DNA from: Microbispora hainanensis
GTDB taxonomy: Bacteria > Actinomycetota > Actinomycetes > Streptosporangiales > Streptosporangiaceae
NCBI RefSeq assembly: GCF_036186745.1
Contig: NZ_CP108086.1
Span: forward strand, 4,092,001-4,156,000
Reading direction: 5' to 3'
Length of the DNA: 64,000 bases
Shown here: piece after piece, positions 24,738 through 34,164 of the stretch
Numbering within the stretch: the first letter of the stretch is position 1
Layout of the letters: each line of letters begins with the position of its first letter
The notes under the pieces: model-generated
The model's input: the letters and a program-made list of their open reading frames with translations, nothing else
Databases searched by the model: none
Told to the model about the DNA's origin: nothing
Translations under genes and position numbers: made by a program

Positions 24738-25904
24738 CTATGCCGGGGTGCGCGTACGCCGGTTCACGGCGGCCAGCAGCCCCACGGCCGCCAGGCTGGA
24801 GATGGTGGCCGACCCGCCGTACGACACGAACGGCAGGGGCAGCCCCGCGACCGGCAGCAGGCCCATGGTCATCCCGATGTTCACGAACGTCTGGAACGCC
24901 AGCCAGCACACCACACCGCCGGCCACCGCCGTCCCGAACGGCGTGGGGCTCTTGGCCGCGATCCACAGGCCGCGCCACAGCAGGGCGAGCATCAGCAGGA
25001 TCACGCAGGCCGCGCCGACGAAGCCGAGCTCCTCGCCCGCGACCGTGAAGATGAAGTCGGTGTGCTGCTCGGGCACGAAGTGGCCCGCCGTCTGCTCGCC
25101 GTGGAACAGGCCCTTGCCGAGCAGGCCCCCCGAACCGATCGCGATCCTGGCCTGGGTGGCGTTGTAGCCCATGCCCATCGGGTCGGCGTCCGGGTCGGCC
25201 AGCACCATCAGGCGCTGGAGCTGGTAGGGCCGGATCAGGTCGAGTCGCCACACCAGGAGAACACCGGCGGCCCCGGCGGCGGCGAACGCCGCGAACCACC
25301 TCTTGGGCGCGCCGGACACCACGATCGTCCCGGTGGTCAGCACGAGGAAGACGAGCGCGGTGCCATAGTCGGGCTGCAGCGCGATCAGCCCGACCGGCAG
25401 CGCGGCCAGGCCGAGGGCGAGCAGCACGGCCCCGGCGCCCGGCCTGCGCTCGCCGTCGCGCGGCTCGCCCAGCGCCGTCGCCAGAGCCAGCACCGTGGCC
25501 GCCTTGGCGAACTCGGACGGCTGGAACTGCAGCCCGTCGCCGAGCACGATCCAGGCGTGCGAGCCGTTGACCGTACGGCCCAGTGGGGTCAGCACGGCGA
25601 TCAGCCCGGCCAGCCCGAGCAGGTACAGCACCGGGACGTAGGCCCGCAGCATCCGCAGGTCGATCCGCGAGACGGCCCACAGGAGCGCGAATCCGATGCC
25701 CACGCTGAGCGCCTGCCGCTGCAGGAGCGTCGAGCCGGGGTCGTTGCGGGTGGCCGACCACACGAGCAGCAGCCCGATCGCCGACAACGCGGCCGCGGGC
25801 AGCACCAGGCCCCAGGCGGGGAAGACCGCGAGTCGTGCCCACGACCTGCGCCTGGTCGCCCGGCGCGACGGCAGCCGTACGGACAAGGGACCGAGTGTCG
25901 TCAC
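24738..25904 (-). CDS. rodA: RodA-type SEDS peptidoglycan glycosyltransferase
   Basis: This 388-aa SEDS protein polymerises lipid II into glycan strands together with the class B PBP encoded just upstream. About ten membrane helices are visible, beginning FPAWGLVLPAAALSAIGLLL. Conserved segments include GLQFQPSEFAKAATVLALA, ALQPDYGTALVFLVL, IAIGSGGLLGKG, EQHTDFIFTVAGEELGFVGA and PLPFVSYGGSATISS. The GTG start overlaps the stop of mrdA (GTGA), indicating translational coupling. As part of mreBCD-mrdA-rodA it acts in lateral-wall synthesis or, in mycelial actinomycetes, sporulation and wall integrity. Confidence 0.95.
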   Translation of the reverse strand: MTTLGPLSVRLPSRRATRRRSWARLAVFPAWGLVLPAAALSAIGLLLVWSATRNDPGSTLLQRQALSVGIGFALLWAVSRIDLRMLRAYVPVLYLLGLAGLIAVLTPLGRTVNGSHAWIVLGDGLQFQPSEFAKAATVLALATALGEPRDGERRPGAGAVLLALGLAALPVGLIALQPDYGTALVFLVLTTGTIVVSGAPKRWFAAFAAAGAAGVLLVWRLDLIRPYQLQRLMVLADPDADPMGMGYNATQARIAIGSGGLLGKGLFHGEQTAGHFVPEQHTDFIFTVAGEELGFVGAACVILLMLALLWRGLWIAAKSPTPFGTAVAGGVVCWLAFQTFVNIGMTMGLLPVAGLPLPFVSYGGSATISSLAAVGLLAAVNRRTRTPA

Positions 25905-27949
25905 CGCGCGCCACCCGCCCTGGAGAACGCGACCGGCGACAGGGAGGCGGCCCGCGTCCCCTTGCCGCTTTCCTTGGTGTGCTTCTTCGTGTCGTGCTTC
26001 TTCTCGCCGTCGTGGGTGAGGGCGGCGATGCCCTCCCAGATCTCCCTGGCGGCGGGGGCCGCGGTGGTCCCGCCCGTGCCGCCCTGCGAGACGACGACCA
26101 CGACCACATATTTGGGCTTCTTCACCGGGCCGAAGGAGGCGAACCACGAGGTGTCCTGCCTGCCGTACGCCTCGGCGGTGCCGGTCTTCCCAGCCACGGG
26201 CAGCCGCTTGAAGGAGTAGCCCTTGAAGGCGCCCGCGGCCGTACCGGTGCGCGGCACCTCGGCGAGCGCGTCGCGGATGAACCGCAGCGTTTTGCGCGAG
26301 GCGTCGATCTTTCCCACGACGGGCGGGGTGATCGTGCGGACCACGGTGCCGTCGGGGCCCACGAGCTGCTTGCCGATCCTGGGGCTGAAGACCGTGCCGC
26401 CGTTGGCGAGCGCGGCGTATCCCCGGGCGAGCTGGAGCGGCGTCACCAGCACGTCGCCCTGGCCGATCGAGAAGTTGGCGGCGTCGCCCGCCCACCACAC
26501 CCCGCCGGAGCGGCAGTTGTCCGTGGCGAGCGCCTTGAGGTAGGCCGCCCGCTTGCGGTCGGACATCTCCGGATAGCCGGTCTTGGCGCGGCGGCAGGAG
26601 TCCGCCTTGGTCCGCTCCCAGTTGGCCTTCTTCCAGGCGCGGTCGGGCACCCGTCCCGACGCCTCGTGCGGCAGATCGATGCCGGTGGGCGTGCCGAACC
26701 CGAACTCCCTCGCCATCTTCTGCATCGGGTCCTTGGGGTGTTCGACCGGCTTGAGGCCGCCGTCGCGCCGCCACATCCGGTCGGCGAACCGGTAGAAGAT
26801 CGTGTCGCATGACACCACCAGCGCCCGGTGCATGTCCATCCGGCCGAGTGCGGCGCTTTCGAAGTTGTGGAACACCCGGCCGCCGATCGTGTAGCCGCCC
26901 GGGCAGTCGTAGGAGCCTCGCAGCGGGTAGCCCGCCTTCGCCGCCGCGGCCGTCGAGGTCACCTTCCAGGTGGAGCCCGGCGGCCACTGCCCCTGCACGG
27001 CCGCGCTGACCAGTGGCAGGCCCTCGTAGTCGCGCTGCGAGATGCCACCGGTCCACACGCTCGGGTCGTAGGTGGGATAGTCGGCGATCGCCGTCACCCG
27101 CCCGGTCTTCGCCTCCAGCACCACCGCCGCGCCGCTGTCGGCGGGCTCGCCCCGCTTGCGCGCGGCGGTCACCGCCCGGGTCAGCGCCCGCTCGGCCACC
27201 TCCTGGATGCGCGCGTCGATGCTGGTCACCAGCGTGTCTCCGGCCACGGCGGCCTCCTCGCGGATCAGGCCGGTGACCGTGCCCGTGCTGTCCACCGCCA
27301 CCTGCCTGATCCCGGTGCGCCCGGCCAGCTCGCGGTCATACTGCGCTTCGAGGCCGTCGCGGCCGATCAGCTCCGGGCCTCCCTCGGGGTCGTCGGGGGA
27401 GGGCGGCTGCAGATAGCCGAGCACGTGCGCCGCGGCCGAGCCGAGGGGATAGGTCCTGACCGGCCGCAACGCCGTGCTGACGCCGGGGAACTCGTCCTGC
27501 CGCTCCGCGATCCACAGCGCCGTGCGCACGCTCACGTCGTCCGTGACCACGATCGGCTGGTACGGCGAGCCGGGCCAGCACGGCCGGGGCACGTCCGCGG
27601 CGCACAGCCGGGCACGGTCGGCGATCTCCTGGTAGGGGCGGCCCAGGGCCCGGGCGAGCCGGGTCAGCACGTCCTTCCCGCCGTCGGGCTGGTGGATGAG
27701 GGCCATGTAGTCCACCGACACCTGCGGTTTGGTCTCGTTGGCCACCAGCGGCCGGCCGCGTACGTCGAGGATCCGCCCCCGCACCGGCGGCAGGACGACC
27801 GAGCGGACCCGCGTCTCCGTGGCCGCTCTGGCGTACGACGGGCCGGTGACGATCTGCAGATACCACAGGCGGCCGAGCAGGGTCAGCATGAGCGCGGTCA
27901 CCACGACGAACACGAGCGTGAGGCGGCCCCGGTGGACGGTCCTACGCAA
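25901..27949 (-). CDS. mrdA: Penicillin-binding protein 2 (class B transpeptidase)
   Basis: This 682-aa class B PBP has one N-terminal membrane helix (TLVFVVVTALMLTLLGRLWY) and a dimerisation domain (VRGRILDVRGRPLVANE; IGRDGLEAQYDREL AGRTG region). The transpeptidase domain has catalytic Ser in PPGSTWKVT, VVSCDTIFY as the second motif (SxN-equivalent with Cys-Asp) and VAGKTGTAE. The last about 40 residues are Lys/His-rich. The TTG start at 27949 is chosen because GGGGGAGG lies directly upstream and the membrane helix begins soon after; the longer open frame runs into mreD. It overlaps mreD by 8 nt and rodA by 4 nt. It cross-links peptidoglycan as partner of RodA. Confidence 0.94.
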   Translation of the reverse strand: MRRTVHRGRLTLVFVVVTALMLTLLGRLWYLQIVTGPSYARAATETRVRSVVLPPVRGRILDVRGRPLVANETKPQVSVDYMALIHQPDGGKDVLTRLARALGRPYQEIADRARLCAADVPRPCWPGSPYQPIVVTDDVSVRTALWIAERQDEFPGVSTALRPVRTYPLGSAAAHVLGYLQPPSPDDPEGGPELIGRDGLEAQYDRELAGRTGIRQVAVDSTGTVTGLIREEAAVAGDTLVTSIDARIQEVAERALTRAVTAARKRGEPADSGAAVVLEAKTGRVTAIADYPTYDPSVWTGGISQRDYEGLPLVSAAVQGQWPPGSTWKVTSTAAAAKAGYPLRGSYDCPGGYTIGGRVFHNFESAALGRMDMHRALVVSCDTIFYRFADRMWRRDGGLKPVEHPKDPMQKMAREFGFGTPTGIDLPHEASGRVPDRAWKKANWERTKADSCRRAKTGYPEMSDRKRAAYLKALATDNCRSGGVWWAGDAANFSIGQGDVLVTPLQLARGYAALANGGTVFSPRIGKQLVGPDGTVVRTITPPVVGKIDASRKTLRFIRDALAEVPRTGTAAGAFKGYSFKRLPVAGKTGTAEAYGRQDTSWFASFGPVKKPKYVVVVVVSQGGTGGTTAAPAAREIWEGIAALTHDGEKKHDTKKHTKESGKGTRAASLSPVAFSRAGGAR

Positions 27950-28475
27950 GCCGCCTCCCCCGGCCGTACCGATCGCGTGAGGAGTCTCTGGGCACCCGCC
28001 CGAACGACCGGCGACGGGGCAGCAGGGCGAGCGCCGCCGCCATGAACGCGGCCAGTCCGGCGGTCCAGGCGACGGCGCCGGGCGCGAGGGCCGTGCCCCA
28101 CGGCGTGCCGTCGAGCAGGGCCGCGAGCACGCCACCGGCGAGCGTCGTGCCCAGGGCCACGGCGGCGGCGACGGCGGCGCGCCGCCCGGCCGAGCCGTCC
28201 GCGGTGATCCGCGCGCACACCCACCCGGCCAGGCACATGACCAGGGCGAGCCGTCCGATGGTGTGGTCGGCGGGCGGCGCGACGTCGGCGGCCAGGCCCG
28301 CGGCGAACCCCAGGAACGCTCCCGCTCCCGGGCGCAGCAGCGGCGCGAGCGCGACGACGGCGACCAGCACGACGTCGGGCCCGCCGCCGGGCAGTGACAG
28401 ACCGTTGACCACGGCGACCTGGAGCACCGGCGCGACGAGGACGACGAGCACGCACGCGACGACCGCCTTCATCAC
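27942..28475 (-). CDS. mreD: Rod shape-determining protein MreD
   Basis: This 177-aa integral membrane protein has about five hydrophobic helices and the family segment PDVVLVAVVALAPLLRPGAG, FLGFAAGLAADVAPPADHTI, GRLALVMCLAGW. MreD links MreC to the elongation machinery. The start is GTG 28475 (overlapping the mreC stop as GTGATGA) or the adjacent ATG 28472; an AAGGGGG SD serves either. Sequence conservation in MreD is low, so the call leans on its position between mreC and mrdA. Confidence 0.88.
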   Translation of the reverse strand: MMKAVVACVLVVLVAPVLQVAVVNGLSLPGGGPDVVLVAVVALAPLLRPGAGAFLGFAAGLAADVAPPADHTIGRLALVMCLAGWVCARITADGSAGRRAAVAAAVALGTTLAGGVLAALLDGTPWGTALAPGAVAWTAGLAAFMAAALALLPRRRSFGRVPRDSSRDRYGRGRRLA

Positions 28476-29284
28476 GCCCCCTTCTTCGCGGCGTCTGCGC
28501 CCCGGCCGACCGGCGCGTCCACGGCCGCGGCGTCCGGCAGCGGCCCCAGCACCACGGTGACGAGGTCGAGCGCGGTGAAGCGGACGAAGGGCCGCACCAG
28601 CGCCGTCCTGGTCAGCGCGTCCGGCGCGGGCTCGACCGTGACCACCGTGCCGATCGGCACGTCCGGCACGTACGGCCGCATGTCGCGCGAGCCCAGCGTC
28701 ACCACCCGGTCGCCGGGCTTCACCTCGGCGGAGGCGTTGAGCAGGCTCAGCCGCAGCAGCCCGTGCTCGGGGACGCCCGTCACCAGGCCCACCTCACGCG
28801 AGCCCTCCAATCGGGCCCCGATCGAGGCGCCCGAGGCCGTGGCGAGCTGCACCGTCGCCGTGCCGGGGCCGGAGCGCAGGATCCGGCCGACCAGCCCGTC
28901 GCCGTCGAACACGGTCATGTCGCGGGTCACGCCGGCCTCCGAGCCGGTGTCGACGGTGACCGTGCCGTCCCGGCCGAAGCCGATGACGTGGGCCGGCACG
29001 ACCTGGTAGCCGTCCGCCTGGGCGGGGGACGGGGTCGTGCGCCGGGCGGCGAGCAGGTCGGCGCGCAGCCGGGCGTTCTCGCGTTCGAGCTCCGCCAGGC
29101 GGTGCTCGCCCGACGCCCAGCGGACGCCCGCGGACGCCGCGTCCTCCAGCCCGCCGAACACGGCCGACCCGAACGCCCGCAGCGGTTCGAGCGGGGTGAC
29201 GGTGTCGGCGGCGATCAGGGCGGCGGAGACGAGCGCGAGCAACACGGGCGCCCGGCGACCGGAGGAGCGACCGGAGGATCTCAT
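28472..29284 (-). CDS. mreC: Rod shape-determining protein MreC
   Basis: This 270-aa protein has a short basic N-terminus, one membrane helix (APVLLALVSAALIAADTV), a coiled-coil (HRLAELERENARLRADLLAA) and the two beta-barrel subdomains of MreC: YQVVPAHVIGFGRDGTVTV, DTGSEAGVTRDMTVFDGDGL, VGRILRSGPGTATVQLATA, VKPGDRVVTLGSRDMRPYV. It scaffolds the elongasome between MreB and PBP2. ATG 29284 overlaps the mreB stop (ATGA). Confidence 0.93.
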   Translation of the reverse strand: MRSSGRSSGRRAPVLLALVSAALIAADTVTPLEPLRAFGSAVFGGLEDAASAGVRWASGEHRLAELERENARLRADLLAARRTTPSPAQADGYQVVPAHVIGFGRDGTVTVDTGSEAGVTRDMTVFDGDGLVGRILRSGPGTATVQLATASGASIGARLEGSREVGLVTGVPEHGLLRLSLLNASAEVKPGDRVVTLGSRDMRPYVPDVPIGTVVTVEPAPDALTRTALVRPFVRFTALDLVTVVLGPLPDAAAVDAPVGRGADAAKKGA

Positions 29285-30315
29285 CGACGCGTTTCGGGGA
29301 GGAACACGTCCTGCATCTCGTCGAAACGCTCGACGCACCGGCCCGCGCCCAGCACCACCGACTGGAGCGGCTGGTCGACGAGGTTGATCGGCATGCCGAT
29401 GGCCTTTTCGAGCCGCTCGTCCAGCCCGTCGAGCAGCGCGCCGCCGCCGGTCAGCACGATGCCGTTGTCGATGAGGTCGCCCGCCAGCTCGGCCGGGCAC
29501 TGGTCGAGCGTGCTCTGCACGGCGTCGATGATCGTCTGCACCTGGTCCTCGATCGCCTCCCTGACCTGCGCGCGGTTGATCGTCGCGGTCTTCGGCAGGC
29601 CGGTCACCAGGTCGCGGCCCCGGATCGGCATCGGTGTGGTCTCGTCGCCGCCCGGCCGCGCGCTGCCCAGTTTGATCTTGACGTGCTCGGCCGTACGCTC
29701 GCCGAGCATCAGGGAGTGTTCCTTCTTGACGTAGTTGACGATCGCCTCGTCGAGTTCGTCGCCGCCGACCCGCACGGACTTCGACACGACCACCCCGCCG
29801 AGCGAGACGATCGCGACCTCCGTCGTGCCGCCGCCGATGTCCACGACCATGTTGCCGGTCGTGTCGCCCACGTTGAGCCCCGCGCCGATCGCCGCGGCCA
29901 TCGGCTCCTCGATGATGTGGACGCGGCGGGCGCCCGCCTCGTACGCCGCCTCCCTGACCGCCCGCTGCTCGACGCTCGTGGTGCCGCTCGGCACGGCCAC
30001 GACGACCCGGGGCTTGGCCAGGTAGCGGTTCTTGTGCGCCACCTGGATGAAGTGCCGCAGCATGCGCTCGGCCGCGTCGAGGTCGGCGATCACGCCGTCC
30101 TTGAGCGGGCGCAGCGTGGCGATGTGGGGCGGGGTCCGCCCGATCATCTCCTTCGCCGCCGTCCCGACCGCCACGATCCTGTCCGTGTGCAGGTTGACCG
30201 CCACCACCGACGGCTCGTCGAGGACCACGCCCTTCTTGCGTACGTACACGAGCGTGTTGGCCGTGCCGAGATCGACCGCCATGTCCCGGCCGAGCAATCC
30301 CCACGGGAAACCCAT
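29281..30315 (-). CDS. mreB: Rod shape-determining protein MreB (bacterial actin)
   Basis: This 344-aa actin-fold ATPase has phosphate-1 motif RDMAVDLGTANTLVYVR, phosphate-2 NMVVDIGGGTTEVAIVSLGG, adenosine motif NGIVLTGGGALLDGL, and IIEEPMAAAIGAGL. It polymerises under the membrane and organises wall synthesis. The start is uncertain: ATG 30315 (MGFPWGLLGRDMAV) best fits the family, but only a weak GAAAG lies upstream; a GTG at 30348 would add 11 residues and ATG 30282 would remove 11. It heads the mreBCD-mrdA-rodA operon, in which four consecutive gene junctions overlap. Confidence 0.95.
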   Translation of the reverse strand: MGFPWGLLGRDMAVDLGTANTLVYVRKKGVVLDEPSVVAVNLHTDRIVAVGTAAKEMIGRTPPHIATLRPLKDGVIADLDAAERMLRHFIQVAHKNRYLAKPRVVVAVPSGTTSVEQRAVREAAYEAGARRVHIIEEPMAAAIGAGLNVGDTTGNMVVDIGGGTTEVAIVSLGGVVVSKSVRVGGDELDEAIVNYVKKEHSLMLGERTAEHVKIKLGSARPGGDETTPMPIRGRDLVTGLPKTATINRAQVREAIEDQVQTIIDAVQSTLDQCPAELAGDLIDNGIVLTGGGALLDGLDERLEKAIGMPINLVDQPLQSVVLGAGRCVERFDEMQDVFLPETRR

Positions 30316-30412
30316 CGCCGACCAGCTTTCAGAAAGGAGGGAGAGCACGCGTGATCGCTGCCCGGCGGCCCTGCCTCTAAACAGAACGGTCCCTCCCGTA
30401 CGAACCGGACGG

Positions 30413-31456
30413 CTAGGCGACGCTGAGATAGAGGTCTCTCGCCAGCTTCGTCACCCGCTGGGCCGACTGCGTGAAGGACGCCCCCGAGGGCTGCAGGGTG
30501 AGCACCACCATGATCAGCCGGTCGCCGATCACGCCAGTAGTGTGGAGCACCGGACGGCCGAAATCAACCGGGTTGCCGCTTATTGTGATCGCCCCGATAC
30601 GGTACGACGTCGCCTTCGCGCGGGTGCACTTGACGGGAGGAACCGCGCCGAATCCGGACCAGCCCTGCTTGATCGCCCAGGGCCGGGGGACGGCGCGGGG
30701 GATGCCGAAGAACTGGTCGAAGCCGTCGCGGGCGCACTGCGACGCCTTGCGCAGGTTGCCGAGGACGAAGTCGCGGACGCGGGGCTCGGCCCGCCGCAGC
30801 AGATACCGGTAGACGAGCGCGATGTCGGCCGCGCTGATGGCCGTGTAGCCCCAGAAGCCGGGTTTCGCGGCGGGCGGCGGGGCGGTTTCGGTCAGGCCGA
30901 TCCTGCGCGCCATCCGCCGTACGATCTCGCCCTGGCCGCCGCGCCGCCACAGGGCGGTCGCCGCATCGTCGTCGCTGCCGCGGAGCATGGGCGTCAGCAG
31001 CGCCATGTCCCGGGCCGGGATCTTCCCCTTGTGCCGTTCCAGATAGTCGGTGGCGATGAGGATCTTCACCACCGACGCCGACCGGAACCGGTGGTGCGCC
31101 TGCTTCTGGGCGACCGTCTTGCCCGTGGTCACGTCGACCACGGCGTATCCCGCCGTCACCCCGGCCGGCACCTGTACGGGCTTCACCGGCGACCGCACCG
31201 GACGGCCCGCCGACGCGTCCCTGGTCGCTCCAGCGCCGCGCCCGGCGGAACCGGCCGGATCCGGCGAGGTGGCCGGGGACCGCGCGCCCTGCACGGCCGG
31301 GATCGTCGTTCCGGCCGCCGTCGCGGCGCCGTCCGAGGATCGCGTGGCCGCCGCGCGCGCCGAGCGCGTGGCGTTGCCCTCCGCCGCGCAGCCGGTCAGG
31401 AACGCCGGGAGCACGGCGGCGACGGCCAGGACGGCGGCGGTTCTCGATCGCTTCAT
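30413..31456 (-). CDS. Beta-lactamase-like serine hydrolase lipoprotein
   Basis: This 347-aa probable lipoprotein has a signal peptide with lipobox FLTGC at residues 18-22. A Pro/Ala/Ser-rich linker runs to about residue 95. The globular domain resembles class A beta-lactamase/PBP-type serine hydrolases: FRSASVVKILIATDYL contains a Ser-x-x-Lys, RGSDDDAATAL replaces the SDN motif, and AIKQGWSGFG stands where KTG is expected. The KTG motif is altered to KQG, so beta-lactamase activity is doubtful and a peptidoglycan-binding or regulatory role is equally likely. It lies upstream of mreB on the same strand, separated by 97 bp. Confidence 0.82.
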   Translation of the reverse strand: MKRSRTAAVLAVAAVLPAFLTGCAAEGNATRSARAAATRSSDGAATAAGTTIPAVQGARSPATSPDPAGSAGRGAGATRDASAGRPVRSPVKPVQVPAGVTAGYAVVDVTTGKTVAQKQAHHRFRSASVVKILIATDYLERHKGKIPARDMALLTPMLRGSDDDAATALWRRGGQGEIVRRMARRIGLTETAPPPAAKPGFWGYTAISAADIALVYRYLLRRAEPRVRDFVLGNLRKASQCARDGFDQFFGIPRAVPRPWAIKQGWSGFGAVPPVKCTRAKATSYRIGAITISGNPVDFGRPVLHTTGVIGDRLIMVVLTLQPSGASFTQSAQRVTKLARDLYLSVA

Positions 31457-31530
31457 CCGGCCATGCCTACCAGATCGGCTCCCGGCCGCGGGGGGAAATA
31501 TGCGGCAAGCGCCGGTTGTCCGGAGCGGGG

Positions 31531-32544
31531 TCAGCGGCCGTCGAGGAGGGGCTGCTTCGGATCCCAGCGGGTGCCGTCGGCGGCGTCCCTGCGCCGCCGG
31601 GCGATCGCCGACAGCGCTTCAAGCACGACCCGGTTGCCCAGGTAGGCCGTGATGTCCGCGTGGTCGTACGGCGGGGCCACCTCGACGATCTCCAGGCCGA
31701 CGACGGGCAGCTCATAACAGGTCCGGCGTACGGCGTCGAGGAGCTGGCGGGCCGACAGGCCGCCCGGCTCGGGCGTGCCGGTGCCCGGCGCGTGGCCGGG
31801 GTCGCAGACGTCCACGTCGACCGACAGGTAGACCCCGTCGCAGTCGTCGAGCGCGATCGCGTACGCCTCGGTGAGGCACTCGTCGAGGCCCCTGGCGACG
31901 ATCTCGGTCATCTCGTACGACCGCATGCGCTGCCCGGCCATCCAGTCGAGGATCTCCGGCCCCGGCCAGTAGCCGCGCAGGCCGATCTGCAGGAAGCGGT
32001 CGCCCCGGATGGCCCCCGACTCGATGAGCCGCCGCATCGGCTGCCCGTGGCCGTGCAGGTGGCCGAACTCGATGTCGCCGGTGTCGGCGTGGGCGTCGAA
32101 GTGGAGCATGGAGATCCGGCCGAAGCCGTGGTGGCGGGCGACGCCGGTCGCGTCGGGCAGGGCGATCGTGTGGTCGCCGCCGAGGACGACGGGGATCGCC
32201 CCGGAGGCCGCGATCCTGGCGACCGCGTCCTCGATCGCGCGCAGGCTGCCCTCGATGTCCCCGGCGTAGGTCTCCACGTCTCCTGCGTCCAGCACCCGCA
32301 GGTCCTTGAGGGCGTCCACCCGCAGCGCCAGGCTCGGGCGGGAGCCGTCGTGGGGGAGATAGCAGGTCTGCCGGATGGCGTTCGGGCCGAAGCGTGCGCC
32401 CGGCCGGTGGGAGGTGCCGCCGTCGAACGGCGCGCCCAGGATGACGACGTCGGCGTCCGCGTAGCCGGCCGGATCGTCGAGGTCGCACCGCTCGACGCCG
32501 AGGAACGTGATGTCGGGGCCGAACATCTGGCCGTAGCGGGACAC
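31531..32544 (-). CDS. speB: Agmatinase / ureohydrolase family enzyme
   Basis: This 337-aa member of the arginase-agmatinase family hydrolyses a guanidino compound to urea using two Mn ions. Metal-ligand motifs are intact: VVLGGDHTIALPDA, MLHFDAHADTGD, and YLSVDVDVCDPGHAPG. Further family segments are GAPFDGGTSHRPGARFGP and PVVGLEIVEVAPPYDHADIT. Agmatine is the default substrate but guanidinobutyrate or similar compounds cannot be excluded. GTG 32544 is preferred over the longer GTG 32583 because CAGGAG lies six bases upstream and homology starts with SRYGQMFGPD. It follows the PH-domain gene by 42 bp, with no functional link evident. Confidence 0.9.
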   Translation of the reverse strand: MSRYGQMFGPDITFLGVERCDLDDPAGYADADVVILGAPFDGGTSHRPGARFGPNAIRQTCYLPHDGSRPSLALRVDALKDLRVLDAGDVETYAGDIEGSLRAIEDAVARIAASGAIPVVLGGDHTIALPDATGVARHHGFGRISMLHFDAHADTGDIEFGHLHGHGQPMRRLIESGAIRGDRFLQIGLRGYWPGPEILDWMAGQRMRSYEMTEIVARGLDECLTEAYAIALDDCDGVYLSVDVDVCDPGHAPGTGTPEPGGLSARQLLDAVRRTCYELPVVGLEIVEVAPPYDHADITAYLGNRVVLEALSAIARRRRDAADGTRWDPKQPLLDGR

Positions 32545-32586
32545 GCTGACTCCTGGGATCAAACCGGCCTTATCGGACACCACATG

Positions 32587-34164
32587 CTATTGGCCGACAG
32601 AGCTGACGGGCCGCATCTCGGTGAGGAACGGATCGAGCAGGCCCGGGGTGGCCGCGGCGGCCAGACGCAGCGCCTCGGCGAGCTCCACGTCGAGCACGTG
32701 GTAGCCCTGCCTGCCCGCCGCCGTGGTCGCCGTCAGCGTCGCCAGGCCGGCCCTGCGCTGGAAGAACGACCGCTCGATGTTCCAGCCGATGACGCCGTCG
32801 CACTCCAGCGCCACCCGGCGACGGGAGAACGAGCCCCAGCGGGTGACCAGATATCCGGACGTCAGAGCGTGGCCGAGCGAGTGGTAGCGGTCGGCGGCGA
32901 GCAGGGCGGTCAGCGGCAGCAGCGCGGCGGCCGTGAGCCACGTCCACGAGGGCAGCCCGGCCCACCACCACAGCGCGAGCAGCACGGCCAGCACCAGCGC
33001 GTGCACGCCGTACGCGCGGGTGAACCTGCGGCGCAGCGCGGCTGGGCCGTGGGGGATCAGGGGCGTGGTGACCGGCGAGGCATCGGAGCCTGCGGAGGCG
33101 GCTCCGGAGACACGGGGGAGCACGAGCCGGGCCACCGACACGGCCTCCGCGCGTGGCGCGGGCGGCAGCAGCAACGATCCGCCGCGCTGGGCGCCCTGCG
33201 CCGCCCGCAGGCCGGTCGTCACCGCGGACAGGCGGGCCCCGCGTACGGCACGCAGCAGCAGTGGCTCGGTGACCTCGACCCCGCGCAGCCGCCGTTCCTC
33301 GATGGTGGTGGCCCTCCTGGTCAGCAGCCCGCGGGTCACGTGGAGGGTGCCCTCGGGGTGCCGGGTCAGCCGGAAATGGCCGAAGGCCAGGACGTAGCCG
33401 AGCGTGGAGGCGACGCTGACGAACACCACCAGCACGAGCACCACCGTCGCGATCTCCAGCGGGAGCGACATCTCCCGGAACCACCGCCAGGTCTCCTGGA
33501 CGGGCCCGACCTTGCCGAGATCGACGTTGCCCTCCGAGACCAGGCGGGACACGAACCCGGCGACGACGCCCACGGTGACGAGCCCGGACATCGTGAACGG
33601 CCCGAACCTCACCCACTCGGGACGCATCCGCGCGAGTTCGGCCTCCACGACCGGCATGCCGGAGGGGACGGCAGGCGCGGCGGAGGCGGCGGGGGCCGCG
33701 GCGGGAGCGCGGTGCAGCAGCTCCACGCGCAGGCGGGCGGCCTCGGCGGCGCTCAGCGCGTCGAGCTTGAGCCGGCCCTCGTGCCTGCGCTCCGACGTGC
33801 CCGTTCCCACCTCGACCCGGGCCAGGCCGAGCACCCGGTGCAGCACGTGGGAGGTGACGTCCACCGTGCGGACCCGGTCGCGGGGCACGGTCACGACCTT
33901 GCGGGTCACCAGGCCGCGGCGGACCTGCACATGCTCAGGGGTGATGCGGTAGGTCGTGGTGAACCAGCGGAGCATGCCGAGCACGACCATGAGGCCGACG
34001 CCCGCGAGGCTCCACCAGTGGCCCTGCCCGCCGCTGCTCGTCCCCGCGATCAGCAGGCCGAGCAGCGCCGGGGCGGCCCGCACGACCTCCTGGACCGGAT
34101 GGATCACCAGCATGCGCGGGCTCAGCCGCCGCCAGGCCAGGGTCGCATCGGCGACGTCGATCAC
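32587..34164 (-). CDS. PH domain-containing membrane protein (YdbT-like)
   Basis: This 525-aa membrane protein has two to three bacterial PH (bPH_2/DUF304) domains interleaved with paired membrane helices. Residues about 10-70 contain the first hydrophobic pair, followed by TTYRITPEHVQVRRGLVTRK, VVTVPRDRVRTVDVTSH and RVLGLARVEVGTG, the classic YdbT pattern. The pattern recurs as FRLTRHPEGTLHVTRGLLTR with TIEERRLRGVEV, and finally as TSGYLVTRWGSFSRRRVAL. The start GTG overlaps the stop of the YdbS-like gene (GTGA). YdbS/YdbT pairs are widespread; in Bacillus they are linked to resistance to a secreted peptide, but the role here is unknown. Confidence 0.88.
   Translation of the reverse strand: MIDVADATLAWRRLSPRMLVIHPVQEVVRAAPALLGLLIAGTSSGGQGHWWSLAGVGLMVVLGMLRWFTTTYRITPEHVQVRRGLVTRKVVTVPRDRVRTVDVTSHVLHRVLGLARVEVGTGTSERRHEGRLKLDALSAAEAARLRVELLHRAPAAAPAASAAPAVPSGMPVVEAELARMRPEWVRFGPFTMSGLVTVGVVAGFVSRLVSEGNVDLGKVGPVQETWRWFREMSLPLEIATVVLVLVVFVSVASTLGYVLAFGHFRLTRHPEGTLHVTRGLLTRRATTIEERRLRGVEVTEPLLLRAVRGARLSAVTTGLRAAQGAQRGGSLLLPPAPRAEAVSVARLVLPRVSGAASAGSDASPVTTPLIPHGPAALRRRFTRAYGVHALVLAVLLALWWWAGLPSWTWLTAAALLPLTALLAADRYHSLGHALTSGYLVTRWGSFSRRRVALECDGVIGWNIERSFFQRRAGLATLTATTAAGRQGYHVLDVELAEALRLAAAATPGLLDPFLTEMRPVSSVGQ

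Noticed and set aside
30349-30412. Plus-strand SD gaaaggagg with GTG at about 30351 as a gene start
   Set aside because: The frame after it runs antisense to the lipoprotein gene without family motifs; the SD-like string is probably coincidental in the mreB leader.
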